Below are positions 1 through 7,185 of a stretch of DNA of 48,759 nucleotides, piece by piece. The position numbers and the translations under genes are program-made. The number at the start of each line of letters is the position of its first letter. The stretch's first letter is position 1. The DNA comes from Acidobacteriota bacterium (lineage in GTDB: Bacteria > Acidobacteriota > Vicinamibacteria > Fen-336). The notes beneath the pieces were generated by a model. It did no database searches. It was given only the letters and a program-made list of their open reading frames with translations, and had not been told where the DNA came from. The stretch lies in assembly GCA_011526565.1 (NCBI GenBank), contig WYBL01000092.1:1-48759 (forward strand). Reading direction: 5' to 3'.

Positions 1-143
1 AAGCGCACGTGCCGGACCAGGCCGGCAAGTTCCGCCATCAGCGCGGGCTTTGCCTTCACCTCGGCCGGCAGGTGGGCGAGACCGCGCAAGGCCTCGTCGA
101 GGCCGACGTCTTCGAGACCTTCGAAGAAGCCTACCCCGTCCAC
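1..143 (-). CDS. hypothetical protein downstream of the integrase (partial)
   Basis: An open minus-strand frame runs off the left edge of the window. It could start at GTG 143, overlapping the last 13 bases of the integrase gene, and about 47 codons are visible. They begin VDGVGFFEGLEDVGL and continue with a helical-looking stretch. Codon third positions are mostly G or C, as in neighbouring genes, and the overlap with the integrase 3' end suggests cotranscription. The frame stays open further upstream, so the start is uncertain. No family was recognised. Confidence 0.4.
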   Translation of the reverse strand, partial: MDGVGFFEGLEDVGLDEALRGLAHLPAEVKAKPALMAELAGLVRHVR

Positions 144-1483
144 GGGAGCACCTTCTTCGTGGCCTTGGCCTTGTGGCTCGTCGACGTGATCCGCTCCAGC
201 TCGTCCGCCCACTTCATCAGCGCGGCGCGCTTCTCGCGGTCGTAGGCGAACACGTCGTAGCGTCCGGTCACATCGTTGTCGCTGTGGCCGAGTACGCGGC
301 CGATCACGAGCCGAGCCACGCCCAGCCGGGCCAGATTCGTGGCGACCGTGCGCCGGAGGTCGTGCAGGTGGGCGGAACCCTTCAGGCCCGCCAGCGTCCA
401 CAGCTCGGACGCGGCCTTCTGCGGGTTCGCGATGAACGGCGATGCCGGCATCGGAGGCTCCTGGCCCTCGCGGCGGGCACGCTCGGCGCGCCGGCCCGTG
501 CCCTTCGGCGAAGGGAACACCCACTCGTTTTCTCGCGTGCGGTGTAGCCTGGCCAGCGCGTCCACCGCGGGTTGCGTGAGCGGGACGCGATGCGCCCGGC
601 CGCCCTTGTGGCGCTCCGCCGGGATGGTCCACCAGACCGCGACGGCCGTTCCCTCCCTCTCTTCGGTCACGTCCGACCACCGCATCGAGAGCACCTCGCC
701 ACGGCGCTGGCCGGTCAGCAGCAGCAGCCGGAAGGCCTCGCCGAGCGGGCCCAGGAGCGGGCGCTCCGTGCCCGCGGCGTCCTTCTTGGTCGTCGCCAGC
801 GCGGCCCAGACGGCGCGCAGCTCGTCCTCGCTCAGAACGCGGTCGCGGCGGTTGCTCTGAGTGCCTCGCCGCGGGAACACGGGCACCGCGTCGACGTGGT
901 CCTCTTCGGAGGCCCACAGGTAGAGCAGGCGCAGCACCGCGAGCGTGTGCTTGGCCACAGACTCCGAGCGTTCGGCGAGCCGATCGTAGAGCGCCCGGAT
1001 GTGAGCCTTCGTGACGGCCTCGGGTTGGAGGTCGCCGAGCACGGGAACCAGCTCGCGGTTCACGATCCTCGTGAACTCAGCGCGAGTCTTCGGCCGCCAC
1101 TCGGCCGCCGAGGTCGACGCCAGCCACCGCGCAGCGAGCACCGCGAACGTGGCGCCCTGGCGCTGCGCGGCGGCCTTCGCCACTTCGCGGGCCTGCACCT
1201 TCTCGGCCTGAGGGTCGACGCCGTCGTCGATCTGGCGCAGCACCTTGCGCGCGCGGTCGCGTGCCTCGCCCAGCGTCAAGCCCTTCGCCTTCGACTCCTC
1301 GGGCTTGTAGCGGCCGAGGGTCAGCCGGCGGTTGATGCCCCCGTGTCTGTAGAAGACCGACCAGGAGCGCACGCCGGTCGACGTGATGCGGAGCACGAGG
1401 CCCTTCGGCTTGTCATCCCACAGCTCAAGCCGGCCCTTCGGCGGTGGCGCCGTCTTGCGGATTGCAAGGTCCGTGAGCGTCAC
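131..1483 (-). CDS. tyrosine-type site-specific integrase, DUF4102-type N-terminus
   Basis: This recombinase of about 450 residues would integrate and excise the element it sits on. The N-terminus (LTDLAIRKTAPP, then GLVLRI and WSVFYRHGG) matches the DUF4102/arm-binding domain of P4-like integrases. A central core-binding domain follows. The catalytic domain shows the Arg region LTGQRRGEVLSMRW, the HRVPLT segment, the box HDLRRTVATNLARLG and the C-terminal LGHSDNDVTGRYD with the presumed Tyr nucleophile. GTG 1483 is chosen as start because AGGAGG lies 9 bases upstream; a TTG 24 bases earlier is also open. The gene reads away from the tRNA-derived core at 1707-1751. All expected catalytic residues are present, so it is probably functional. 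Confidence 0.9.
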   Translation of the reverse strand: MTLTDLAIRKTAPPPKGRLELWDDKPKGLVLRITSTGVRSWSVFYRHGGINRRLTLGRYKPEESKAKGLTLGEARDRARKVLRQIDDGVDPQAEKVQAREVAKAAAQRQGATFAVLAARWLASTSAAEWRPKTRAEFTRIVNRELVPVLGDLQPEAVTKAHIRALYDRLAERSESVAKHTLAVLRLLYLWASEEDHVDAVPVFPRRGTQSNRRDRVLSEDELRAVWAALATTKKDAAGTERPLLGPLGEAFRLLLLTGQRRGEVLSMRWSDVTEEREGTAVAVWWTIPAERHKGGRAHRVPLTQPAVDALARLHRTRENEWVFPSPKGTGRRAERARREGQEPPMPASPFIANPQKAASELWTLAGLKGSAHLHDLRRTVATNLARLGVARLVIGRVLGHSDNDVTGRYDVFAYDREKRAALMKWADELERITSTSHKAKATKKVLPWTG

Positions 1484-1523
1484 TTTCGCGGCCCTCCTGG
1501 CGCGCAATCAGGCGCGCTCTGTC

Positions 1524-1561
1524 TGCCACCCCAGGTTGCCACCCCGGCTCACAGGGGTGGC
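1524..1561. repeat. TGCCACCCC repeats, probable integrase arm-type sites
   Basis: The nonamer TGCCACCCC occurs directly repeated at 1524-1532 and 1537-1545. Its inverse, GGGGTGGC, lies at 1554-1561. The last two form an 8-bp stem with an 8-base loop followed by GGTTTT. The position between the integrase start and the attachment core suits arm-binding sites. A weak plus-strand terminator is the alternative reading. Confidence 0.45.
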
Positions 1562-1577
1562 GGTTTTCCGATCGCTT

Positions 1578-1620
1578 GGCGCCGGTCCGTGCCGAACGAT
1601 CCCGAACGATTAGGCGCCGG
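1578..1620. repeat. nested short direct repeats near the attachment core
   Basis: CCGAACGAT is repeated in tandem at 1592-1600 and 1602-1610. That pair is flanked by two copies of GGCGCCGG at 1578-1585 and 1613-1620. Spacings of about one helical turn are typical of recombinase or excisionase binding sites. The function is inferred only from position. Confidence 0.35.
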
Positions 1621-1631
1621 AACTATACGCA

Positions 1632-1704
1632 AGTCAACGGGTTTCGGGGCCTACGTCCGAACAAAGCGGAACGGACACGAACCGGGCGAAACGCCCCGTT
1701 GACT
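1632..1704. repeat. 10-bp inverted repeat beside the attachment core
   Basis: AGTCAACGGG at 1632-1641 is mirrored exactly by CCCGTTGACT at 1695-1704. The match extends imperfectly inward through a GTTTCG/CGAAAC pair. The right arm ends two bases before the tRNA-like core starts at 1707. It may belong to the recombination site or form a stem in RNA. Confidence 0.4.
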
Positions 1705-1706
1705 GG

Positions 1707-1751
1707 TTCGCAATCAGGAGGTCGCCGGTTCGATCCCGGCGCGGTCCACCA
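1707..1751 (+). repeat. 3' half of tRNA-Ala(CGC): attachment core
   Basis: The segment begins with an anticodon loop TTCGCAA (anticodon CGC). It continues with the 3' anticodon stem TCAGG, variable loop AGGTC, a perfect T arm (GCCGG, loop TTCGATC, CCGGC), acceptor strand GCGGTCC, discriminator A and CCA. U70 and A73 fit alanine identity. No D arm and no matching 5' acceptor strand (GGACCGC) precede it, so this is not a working tRNA gene. Such a half tRNA beside an integrase is the classic distal attachment site. Confidence 0.75.
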
Positions 1752-1812
1752 AACCCTTCAACAACTTCCAGGGCTTCCCGGGTCGGGGAAGGCGGCCACC
1801 GAACGGGCCGCG

Positions 1813-2574
1813 ATGCTAGACTCCCGCCACTTTCCACACTTTGGGGCAGCGGCGGACTGCAGCGGCCTCGGTTCATCGAGAAGGGGGGCCGTCCTGGGCA
1901 GCGTTCCCGATCTCTACACCTCGGGGGACAACGACCCCGAGATCGAGCCCCAGCAGTACTACCGGCACTTCCTCTACTGCGATGGGTGCGGCTCCTTCGA
2001 ACTGGCCCCCTGGATCTCACCCGACGACCACGAGGCCCTCGAGAAGACGCGGGGCCGGCTGTGGACGGCGGCGAAGATCGCCTCTGCGTTCGTCGTTGCG
2101 CCGGCCTGGGCCGCGTCCGGGCTGTTCCCGCCCCTGACGCTGCTGGTGTCGCTGGCCGCCGGATTCGCGTTCGCCCTCGCCGTCCTGGGCCTCGTCTGGC
2201 AGCGTGCGCCGCTCGGGGGGAGCTGGACATTCTTCAAGGCGGTGATTCCGTGGCTGCTGAGCCTGGCCGTCGCGGACGTGGTGGTCGACGCCTCGGTGCC
2301 CGGGTGGCTGCTGGCATCGCTGGGCCTCGTCGCCGTCGCGGGCTGCCTGGCCTGGCGCGAACGAATCGGGTCGATGATCCGCCACCGCGGCCTGCGCTGC
2401 CGGGGTTGTGCGGCCACCTACGAGAACGGGACGGCGTTCTTCACCGACCTCGAGGCGAATCCGCGCCGGCTCACGCCGGCGGACGTCCCGCGACCGCACG
2501 GACTCCTGCAGGTGAGGGTCGGCCGCTCCGTGCCGAACGCGTCCGCGCCGCCGAGCGCCAGCCTTCCGAACTGA
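1813..2574 (+). CDS. hypothetical membrane protein with split zinc ribbon
   Basis: No family was recognised. A CDGC pair (in HFLYCDGCGSFEL) and a CRGC pair (in LRCRGCAATYENG) flank about four hydrophobic segments. The two ends could therefore form one zinc ribbon on the cytoplasmic side of a small membrane domain. The start is uncertain. ATG 1813 overlaps a -10-like TAGACT (1817-1822), so the transcript may begin after it. The only good Shine-Dalgarno, AGAAGGGGGG near 1879-1888, precedes a CTG codon at 1894. The conserved-looking part begins near 1894 (GSVPDLYTSGDNDPE). Coding from about 1894 onward is well supported by composition. Confidence 0.6.
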   Translation: MLDSRHFPHFGAAADCSGLGSSRRGAVLGSVPDLYTSGDNDPEIEPQQYYRHFLYCDGCGSFELAPWISPDDHEALEKTRGRLWTAAKIASAFVVAPAWAASGLFPPLTLLVSLAAGFAFALAVLGLVWQRAPLGGSWTFFKAVIPWLLSLAVADVVVDASVPGWLLASLGLVAVAGCLAWRERIGSMIRHRGLRCRGCAATYENGTAFFTDLEANPRRLTPADVPRPHGLLQVRVGRSVPNASAPPSASLPN

Positions 2575-2763
2575 CCGGGCGACATCTCGACCGCGGGGCC
2601 CGAGCGCCAGGCGAGGGGCGCCCCGGTGGCGAAGCGCGGCCGACGCACGACGCGATCCGCCTCCTGCGCAAGCCTACTGGCCTCCCGGCCGCGAGTTCGG
2701 CGGTGTGTCGTCGGGCCGGCGCGCGTGCGAAGATCGCGCCGCCCTCCCACGGAGCTTCGAAGC

Positions 2764-3726
2764 ATGCAGTGCTCGCGGCGAATCGTCTCGTCCTGGCCGG
2801 CGTTCGTCCTCTGCGCGCTGTCGTGGAGTTGCCTTGCGATCGCACAGGAGACCGCGTTCGCGCCCGGTCAGAAGGTGGTCGCCGGTACGGGCAGTGCCCG
2901 GCAGGAGGGCGTGGTCGTGCGCCAGGACGCCTCCGGCGTGCTGGTGCGGTTCCCGATGTGGGACGGGCGCGACGATCCCGTCAACGGTCCCACCCGCCAC
3001 TACCGCCCGGACGAACTGCGCCTCGCTGGCGCCGCGCCGGCCGCGCCGGCAGCGCCGGCAGCGCCTGCGGCCGCCGTTCCGCGGGCGCGGCGGGTGCGGG
3101 TCGTGCCCTCCACCGACGGCGCGCCGCTCTCGCAGGCGGAGATCCTCACGTTCCTGAAGGGGCGCATCGGCTCGGACCCCTGGGCGCATCCGGACAAACC
3201 CGCGGTGGTCCGCGAGCTGGCGGCGCTGATCCGGTCGCGCGGCGTCGACTTCCGATGGGACACGCTGTCGGCATTCGCGAACGAGCTGCGTAACAGCGGC
3301 GGCAACGAGACGACCATCCCGTTCCACATCCGCGCGAACTTCGGGTCGCCGGTCGCGCAGGAGTGGTTCTACGGAGCCTGGGACCTCAGCAAGTACGCGC
3401 GATCCCTCTCGCAGCAGGGGGATCGCTGGGTCGAGCGCGACACGGTGGCGCTGAACGGCACGCTGCAGATCGGTGCCGATGGCAGCTACGCGTGGGATTC
3501 GGCGAGCGGCGCGATCCGCGGGCGATGGCGGCCCGCGGTGGCGAGCGAGATGGAATGGCGGCAGGCCGGGGGCGCCGGGATCGTGCTGCTGAAGGGGAAG
3601 AGCGGCGCCGACTGGCTCGTGAAGGAGTGGGACCCGGAGCCGCTGGCGGTCGAGAGCATCTCGATCACGCTGCTGGAGAGCGAGGCGACGCAGGAGTTCG
3701 GCGGGCGGCGCGGGTCGCGACGCTAG
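2764..3726 (+). CDS. hypothetical secreted protein
   Basis: A protein of 320 residues with an N-terminal signal peptide (hydrophobic FVLCALSWSCLAIA, cleavage probably after AIAQ). A small beta-rich region follows (APGQKVVAGTGSARQEGVVV), resembling a Tudor/SH3-like fold, and then an Ala-Pro linker coded by a GCG/CCG microrepeat near 3032-3075. The C-terminal region (about 190 residues) includes WFYGAWDLSKYA and LQIGADGSYAW, suggesting a beta-sandwich of the kind that reads out a model such as 'expected versus observed' small lipocalin-like proteins. This last point is weak. The gene ends 8 bases before the hydrolase gene, so the two are probably cotranscribed or tightly linked. Confidence 0.7.
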   Translation: MQCSRRIVSSWPAFVLCALSWSCLAIAQETAFAPGQKVVAGTGSARQEGVVVRQDASGVLVRFPMWDGRDDPVNGPTRHYRPDELRLAGAAPAAPAAPAAPAAAVPRARRVRVVPSTDGAPLSQAEILTFLKGRIGSDPWAHPDKPAVVRELAALIRSRGVDFRWDTLSAFANELRNSGGNETTIPFHIRANFGSPVAQEWFYGAWDLSKYARSLSQQGDRWVERDTVALNGTLQIGADGSYAWDSASGAIRGRWRPAVASEMEWRQAGGAGIVLLKGKSGADWLVKEWDPEPLAVESISITLLESEATQEFGGRRGSRR

Positions 3727-3729
3727 AAT
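3724..3729 (+). promoter_or_regulatory. -10 element 5 nt before the start codon
   Basis: TAGAAT overlaps the stop codon of the previous gene and ends 5 bases before ATG 3735. No Shine-Dalgarno or -35 sequence is evident. The spacing predicts a transcript starting at, or next to, the ATG. Confidence 0.5.
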
Positions 3730-3734
3730 CCCGA

Positions 3735-5159
3735 ATGCGCCTCCCGCAGCCGCCGCTCGCCTTCGCCCTGTTCCTGCTCCTGGCGGCCCCCGTCCACGCC
3801 GACGAGGTGGACGGCGTCGTCGCCGCCGCGATGCAGGAGCAGCAGATCCCCGGGCTCGCGATCGCGGTCGTGCGCGACGGGGCGCCGGCCCGGCTGCAGG
3901 GCTACGGGCTCGCGAACGTCGAGCTGCAGGTGCCGGTCACCGCCGACACCGTGTTCCAGTCGGGATCGGTCGGGAAGCAGTTCACCGCGACGGCCGTGCT
4001 CCTGCTCGCGGACGAAGGCAAGCTGCAGCTCGACGACCCGCTCGTGAAGCACTTCCCGGGCAGCCCGGCGAGCTGGCACCGCATTCGCGTCCGCCACCTG
4101 CTGAGCCACACCTCGGGCCTCAAGGACTACGGGGACGAGGAGCTCGACCTGCGACGCGACTACACCGAGGCCGAGCTGCTGGCGGTGATGCAGAAGGTGC
4201 CGCTGGAGTTCGAGCCCGGCGCGCAGTGGAGCTACTCGAACACCGGCTACCTCGTGCTCGGCCTGCTGACCTCGAAGCTGGCGGGCAAGCACTGGTCGGA
4301 GTTCCTGAAGGAGCGCGTGTTCGGGCCGCTCGGCATGAAGACCGCGCGCATGATCAGCGAGGCGGACATCGTCCCCGGTCGCGCCGCCGGCTACCGCCGC
4401 GACCGCGAGGGCACGCTCTTCAACCAGGAGTGGGTGTCGCCGTCGGCCAACAGCCTCGGCGACGGCGCGCTCTACTTCACCGTTCGCGATCTGGCGGCGT
4501 GGGAGGCGGGGTTGCGCGAGCGGAAGCTGATGAGCGCCGCAGCCTACGAGGCGTGGTGGACGCCTGTCGCGCTCAGCTCGGGGGGGAGCTTCCACTACGG
4601 CTTCGGCTGGGACGTGACGGAGCAGCGGGGGCGGCGGCTGATCGAGCACGGCGGCTCGTGGCAGGGGTTCCGCGCGGCGATCTCCCGCTACGTGGACGAC
4701 GGGCTGATGGTGGCGGTGCTGGCGAACGTCGCCGGCGCGCGGGTCGAGGCGATCGCCCACGAGATCGCCGGGCGGATCGTGCCCGCGCTGCGGTTGCCCG
4801 ATCCCGCGCGCTCGCGCCCCGAGGCCGACCCGAAGCGCAGCCAGCGGCTGCATGCGGTGCTCTCGGCCTGGGCCGACTTCCGGGTCGACCCCTCGATGGG
4901 GAAGGCGCTGGCGGCCACTGCGTCCGGCAGTGCCCGCGAGACGGCGGACCGGCTGCAGACCGGCCAGCAGCTCGCGCGGATGAAGCGCTTCGAGTGGCTG
5001 GAGGACGACGACCTGTCCGCGAACCCGGTCGAGCGCCGCGGCGAGCGCGTCACGCGCATCGCCCACTACGTGCTGGAGACGGAGAGGACGCGGCACGCCT
5101 ACCGCTTCTATCTCACCCCGGAAGGGCGGGTGGCGGACTTCGGCGACGAGAGACGCTAG
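3735..5159 (+). CDS. secreted serine hydrolase, beta-lactamase/AmpC-like family
   Basis: This 474-residue protein belongs to the class C beta-lactamase/transpeptidase-like fold, which includes D-aminopeptidases and esterases as well as beta-lactamases. A signal peptide covers residues 1-22 (ALFLLLAAPVHA). The catalytic SxxK motif is S78-V-G-K81, and the Tyr-containing motif is Y167-S-N169. The third motif appears as HGG in LIEHGGSWQGF. A roughly 120-residue C-terminal extension follows the hydrolase domain. Sequence alone does not show the substrate; most such environmental proteins act on peptides or esters rather than antibiotics. Its 3' end overlaps the convergent anti-sigma gene by four bases. 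Confidence 0.88.
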   Translation: MRLPQPPLAFALFLLLAAPVHADEVDGVVAAAMQEQQIPGLAIAVVRDGAPARLQGYGLANVELQVPVTADTVFQSGSVGKQFTATAVLLLADEGKLQLDDPLVKHFPGSPASWHRIRVRHLLSHTSGLKDYGDEELDLRRDYTEAELLAVMQKVPLEFEPGAQWSYSNTGYLVLGLLTSKLAGKHWSEFLKERVFGPLGMKTARMISEADIVPGRAAGYRRDREGTLFNQEWVSPSANSLGDGALYFTVRDLAAWEAGLRERKLMSAAAYEAWWTPVALSSGGSFHYGFGWDVTEQRGRRLIEHGGSWQGFRAAISRYVDDGLMVAVLANVAGARVEAIAHEIAGRIVPALRLPDPARSRPEADPKRSQRLHAVLSAWADFRVDPSMGKALAATASGSARETADRLQTGQQLARMKRFEWLEDDDLSANPVERRGERVTRIAHYVLETERTRHAYRFYLTPEGRVADFGDERR

Positions 5160-5374
5160 CCCCGCAGCAGGCGCTCGATGGCGGCGCGGGCGTCGTCCGG
5201 AAGGTGGGGGGGATCGCACTCCCGACACAGTCGCGACAGGCGCTCGAGGTCCGCGCGCACGCCGTCGCAGCCCGTGCACTCGCGCAGGTGCCGCTCGATC
5301 GCCGCGCACAGCTCGGCGTCCGCGGCGCCTTCGGAGTAGTCGGTCAGGCGGGTCAGCAGCTCTTCGCAGTTCAC
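5156..5374 (-). CDS. small zinc-finger anti-sigma factor
   Basis: A 72-residue protein made almost entirely of a zinc-binding anti-sigma domain, with the signature HLRECTGC (HxxxCxxC) and an upstream MNCEELL. It has no membrane segment, so it is probably cytoplasmic and could respond to redox or ligand rather than to an envelope signal. Its GTG start overlaps the stop of the upstream ECF sigma gene (GTGA). The usual role is to bind and silence the partner sigma. The 3' end overlaps the convergent hydrolase gene by four bases. Confidence 0.82.
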   Translation of the reverse strand: MNCEELLTRLTDYSEGAADAELCAAIERHLRECTGCDGVRADLERLSRLCRECDPPHLPDDARAAIERLLRG

Positions 5375-5919
5375 CGCTCCTCCTTCGCCGACCGCGACCC
5401 GAGCCGCGCCCGCAGCCGCAGCCGGGCGCGGTGGAGCTGGGCCCGCACCGCGCCTTCGCCCAGCCCCAGCCGCGCGGCCACTTCGTCCGACGGCAGTCCT
5501 TCGACCTCGCGCAGGTCGAACACCGCCCGCTGCAGCGGCGTCAGCCCGTCGAGGGCCGCCTCGAGTTCGGCGCGGAGCCGGCGGCCATCGAGGGCGCGTT
5601 CGGGATCTGCCCAGGGCGACGGCGCGTGGGCCAGGCCCGCCGTGTCGAGCGGCTCCTCGTCCTCCGGCAGCGGCACCTCGCGGGCCCGTGCGCGAAGCGC
5701 GTCGACGGCCTTGTTGTAGGTGATGCGGTAAAGCCAGGTCGACAACGCCGCCTCGCCCCGGAAGCCGTCCGCGGCAGCGAGGGCCGCGGCGAACGCCGAC
5801 TGCACGGCGTCCTGCGCCAGCGCGGGGTCGCGTGTCACGCGCAGGGCCAGCCCGAACAGGCGGTCGCCCTCGTCCCGCAGCAGGTGCGCCAGCGAGTCGC
5901 GCAACGAGGCGTCGGCCAT
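5371..5919 (-). CDS. ECF-type RNA polymerase sigma factor
   Basis: 182 residues with sigma region 2 (DRLFGLALRVTRDPALAQDAVQ, then LSTWLYRITYNKAVD) and region 4 (LTPLQRAVFDLREVEGLPSDEVAARL followed by a helix-turn-helix) joined by an acidic linker. It would direct RNA polymerase to its regulon and probably to its own promoter. It is paired with the overlapping zinc-finger anti-sigma gene. A -10-like TAGAGT lies 9 bases before ATG 5919, suggesting a leaderless mRNA. The regulon is unknown. Confidence 0.9.
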   Translation of the reverse strand: MADASLRDSLAHLLRDEGDRLFGLALRVTRDPALAQDAVQSAFAAALAAADGFRGEAALSTWLYRITYNKAVDALRARAREVPLPEDEEPLDTAGLAHAPSPWADPERALDGRRLRAELEAALDGLTPLQRAVFDLREVEGLPSDEVAARLGLGEGAVRAQLHRARLRLRARLGSRSAKEER

Positions 5920-5928
5920 GACCGCGTC

Positions 5929-5934
5929 ACTCTA
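5929..5934 (-). promoter_or_regulatory. -10 element 9 nt before the sigma start codon
   Basis: On the minus strand TAGAGT is followed by nine bases and ATG 5919. No clear -35 or Shine-Dalgarno sequence is seen. This matches the leaderless spacing found before several other genes here. Confidence 0.45.
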
Positions 5935-5957
5935 GCCCACCCGGCTGGCGAAGCCCC

Positions 5958-6311
5958 TCAGGCGCGGACGGCGGCCGGGACTGCGGCCAGGGCGCCGTCG
6001 AGCATCTCCTTCAGCACGGCCTTCGGTGCGGCGCCGAGGCGGCCGTCGACGACCTCGCTGCCACGGAACACCGCCAGCGTCGGCACCGACTGGATGCCGA
6101 AGCGCTCCGCCAGCTCCGGTTCTTCGTCGATGTCGACGGTCGCCACCTTGACCCGGCCGGCGTACTCGACCGCCAGGGCATCGACGATCGGCGCGATCGC
6201 CCGGCACGGCGGGCACCACGACGCCCCGAAGTCCACGAACACGGGGAGGTCGGACTGGACGACCTCCTGCTCCCAGTTGCCGGCCGTCAGCCGGACCGCG
6301 GCGCTGCTCAC
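5958..6311 (-). CDS. thioredoxin with WCPPC active site
   Basis: A 117-residue single-domain thioredoxin. The active site is W32-C-P-P-C36 rather than the usual WCGPC, and the cis-proline region is SVPTLAVF. The second Pro in the CxxC pair is known from some thioredoxin-like proteins and may shift the redox potential. The fold elements PVFVDFGASW and VATVDIDEEPELAERFGI are typical. No signal peptide is present, so it acts in the cytoplasm, reducing protein disulfides. The GTG start at 6311 is supported by GGAGGAGG six bases upstream. It stands alone, divergent from the DUF4013 gene. Confidence 0.9.
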   Translation of the reverse strand: MSSAAVRLTAGNWEQEVVQSDLPVFVDFGASWCPPCRAIAPIVDALAVEYAGRVKVATVDIDEEPELAERFGIQSVPTLAVFRGSEVVDGRLGAAPKAVLKEMLDGALAAVPAAVRA

Positions 6312-6415
6312 CTTCGTCCTCCTCCGGCCCGCCCCGGGGCCGCTCTCGACCGCTTGGACGGGAGCCGGGGCCCCGCGTTACGGCCGGAGGCGGTGAACAA
6401 ACGTCAAGCGGGAGG

Positions 6416-6444
6416 TTGACCGCGGGCCGGGGCGGTCCTACAGT
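6416..6444 (+). promoter_or_regulatory. sigma-70-like promoter for the DUF4013 gene
   Basis: TTGACC (6416-6421) and TACAGT (6439-6444) are separated by 17 bases. The -10 ends 8 bases before ATG 6453, and no Shine-Dalgarno is present, so the mRNA is probably leaderless. Confidence 0.65.
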
Positions 6445-6452
6445 CCGCCATC

Positions 6453-7148
6453 ATGAGCAGCCCCGCCTACGGTTCCCAGCGCCCCTTCGAGTTCGGCCGC
6501 GCCTTCACCTTCGCCTTCGAGGACCCGGACTGGATCAAGAAGATCGCGATCGGCGGCGTGTTCACGCTGCTGAGCGCGCTGCTGATCGGGGTGTTCTTCG
6601 TGATGGGCTACCAGGTTCGCCTCATCCGCAACGTCGCGAACGCCGCGCCACGACCGCTGCCCGAGTGGGACGACCTCGGCGGGATCTTCAGCGACGGCCT
6701 GGCGCCGTTCGGCGCGTCCTTCGTCTACGGCCTGGGCGCCGCGCTGCTGGTGTCGCCCTTCTTCTGCATGATGGCCTTCGCCGGCCCGATGCTCGGGGGC
6801 GAGGACGGCGGAGCCGCGGGCGCCATGATGGTGATCGGGGCGCTCGTCTTCTACGCGAGCATCTTCGTCATCAGCCTGGGCCTGTGGGCGTGGCTGCCGG
6901 CGGTCTTGCTGCGCGTTGCGCTGATGGGGCGCTTCGGCGCCGCGTTCGAGTTCGGCGAGATCGCCGGCTTCATCCGGCGCCACCTCGTGAACTACCTGCT
7001 GTCGCTGGCCGCGGTGCTGGTGGCGAGCTTCCTGGCCCAGTTCGGCATCCTGCTGTGCTGCGTCGGCTTCTTCGCGACGACGTTCCTGTCCTACTGCATC
7101 CTGGCCTTCAACGTCGGCGAGCTGGCGCGCCTCGACGCGGGGCGCTGA
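6453..7148 (+). CDS. DUF4013-family membrane protein
   Basis: 231 residues with about four to five membrane segments. The N-terminus FEFGRAFTFAFEDPDWIKKIAIGGVFTLL and the loop LPEWDDLGGIFSDGL are typical of DUF4013 proteins, which are widespread and of unknown function. The segments LLIGVFFVMGYQVRLI, ALLVSPFFCMMAFAG, VIGALVFYASIFVISL and VLVASFLAQFGILLCC are strongly hydrophobic. It is probably an inner-membrane protein. It has its own leaderless-type promoter and is followed 37 bases later by dgt, which has a separate -10. Confidence 0.8.
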   Translation: MSSPAYGSQRPFEFGRAFTFAFEDPDWIKKIAIGGVFTLLSALLIGVFFVMGYQVRLIRNVANAAPRPLPEWDDLGGIFSDGLAPFGASFVYGLGAALLVSPFFCMMAFAGPMLGGEDGGAAGAMMVIGALVFYASIFVISLGLWAWLPAVLLRVALMGRFGAAFEFGEIAGFIRRHLVNYLLSLAAVLVASFLAQFGILLCCVGFFATTFLSYCILAFNVGELARLDAGR

Positions 7149-7171
7149 CCCGGGTCGGCGCCGGGCGCCGA

Positions 7172-7177
7172 TAGAAT
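7172..7177 (+). promoter_or_regulatory. -10 element 8 nt before dgt
   Basis: TAGAAT is followed by eight bases and ATG 7186. There is no Shine-Dalgarno and no clear -35. It predicts a leaderless dgt transcript. Confidence 0.5.
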
Positions 7178-7185
7178 CGACTGCG

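Larger units (their letters stand above)
1..1751. mobile_element. right end of an integrated element (partial)
   Basis: The left 1.75 kb looks like the end of an integrative element or prophage that continues beyond the window. It holds a tyrosine integrase on the minus strand, a cluster of short repeats next to it, and then the 3' half of a tRNA-Ala whose 5' half is absent. Tyrosine integrases commonly use the 3' half of a tRNA as the crossover site, so an intact tRNA-Ala(CGC) would be expected at the other end, to the left. The element type and its cargo cannot be seen. Confidence 0.6.

Noticed and set aside
1634..2230. Minus-strand open frame containing RRDRTGDLLIANQ
   Set aside because: This peptide is the reverse translation of the tRNA-Ala fragment, a frequent misannotation. 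The overlapping plus-strand membrane protein has the better coding pattern.
3032..3075. CRISPR-like or tandem repeat of GCGCCGGCA
   Set aside because: It is a short coding microrepeat for an Ala-Pro linker within a secreted protein. No CRISPR array was seen anywhere in the window.
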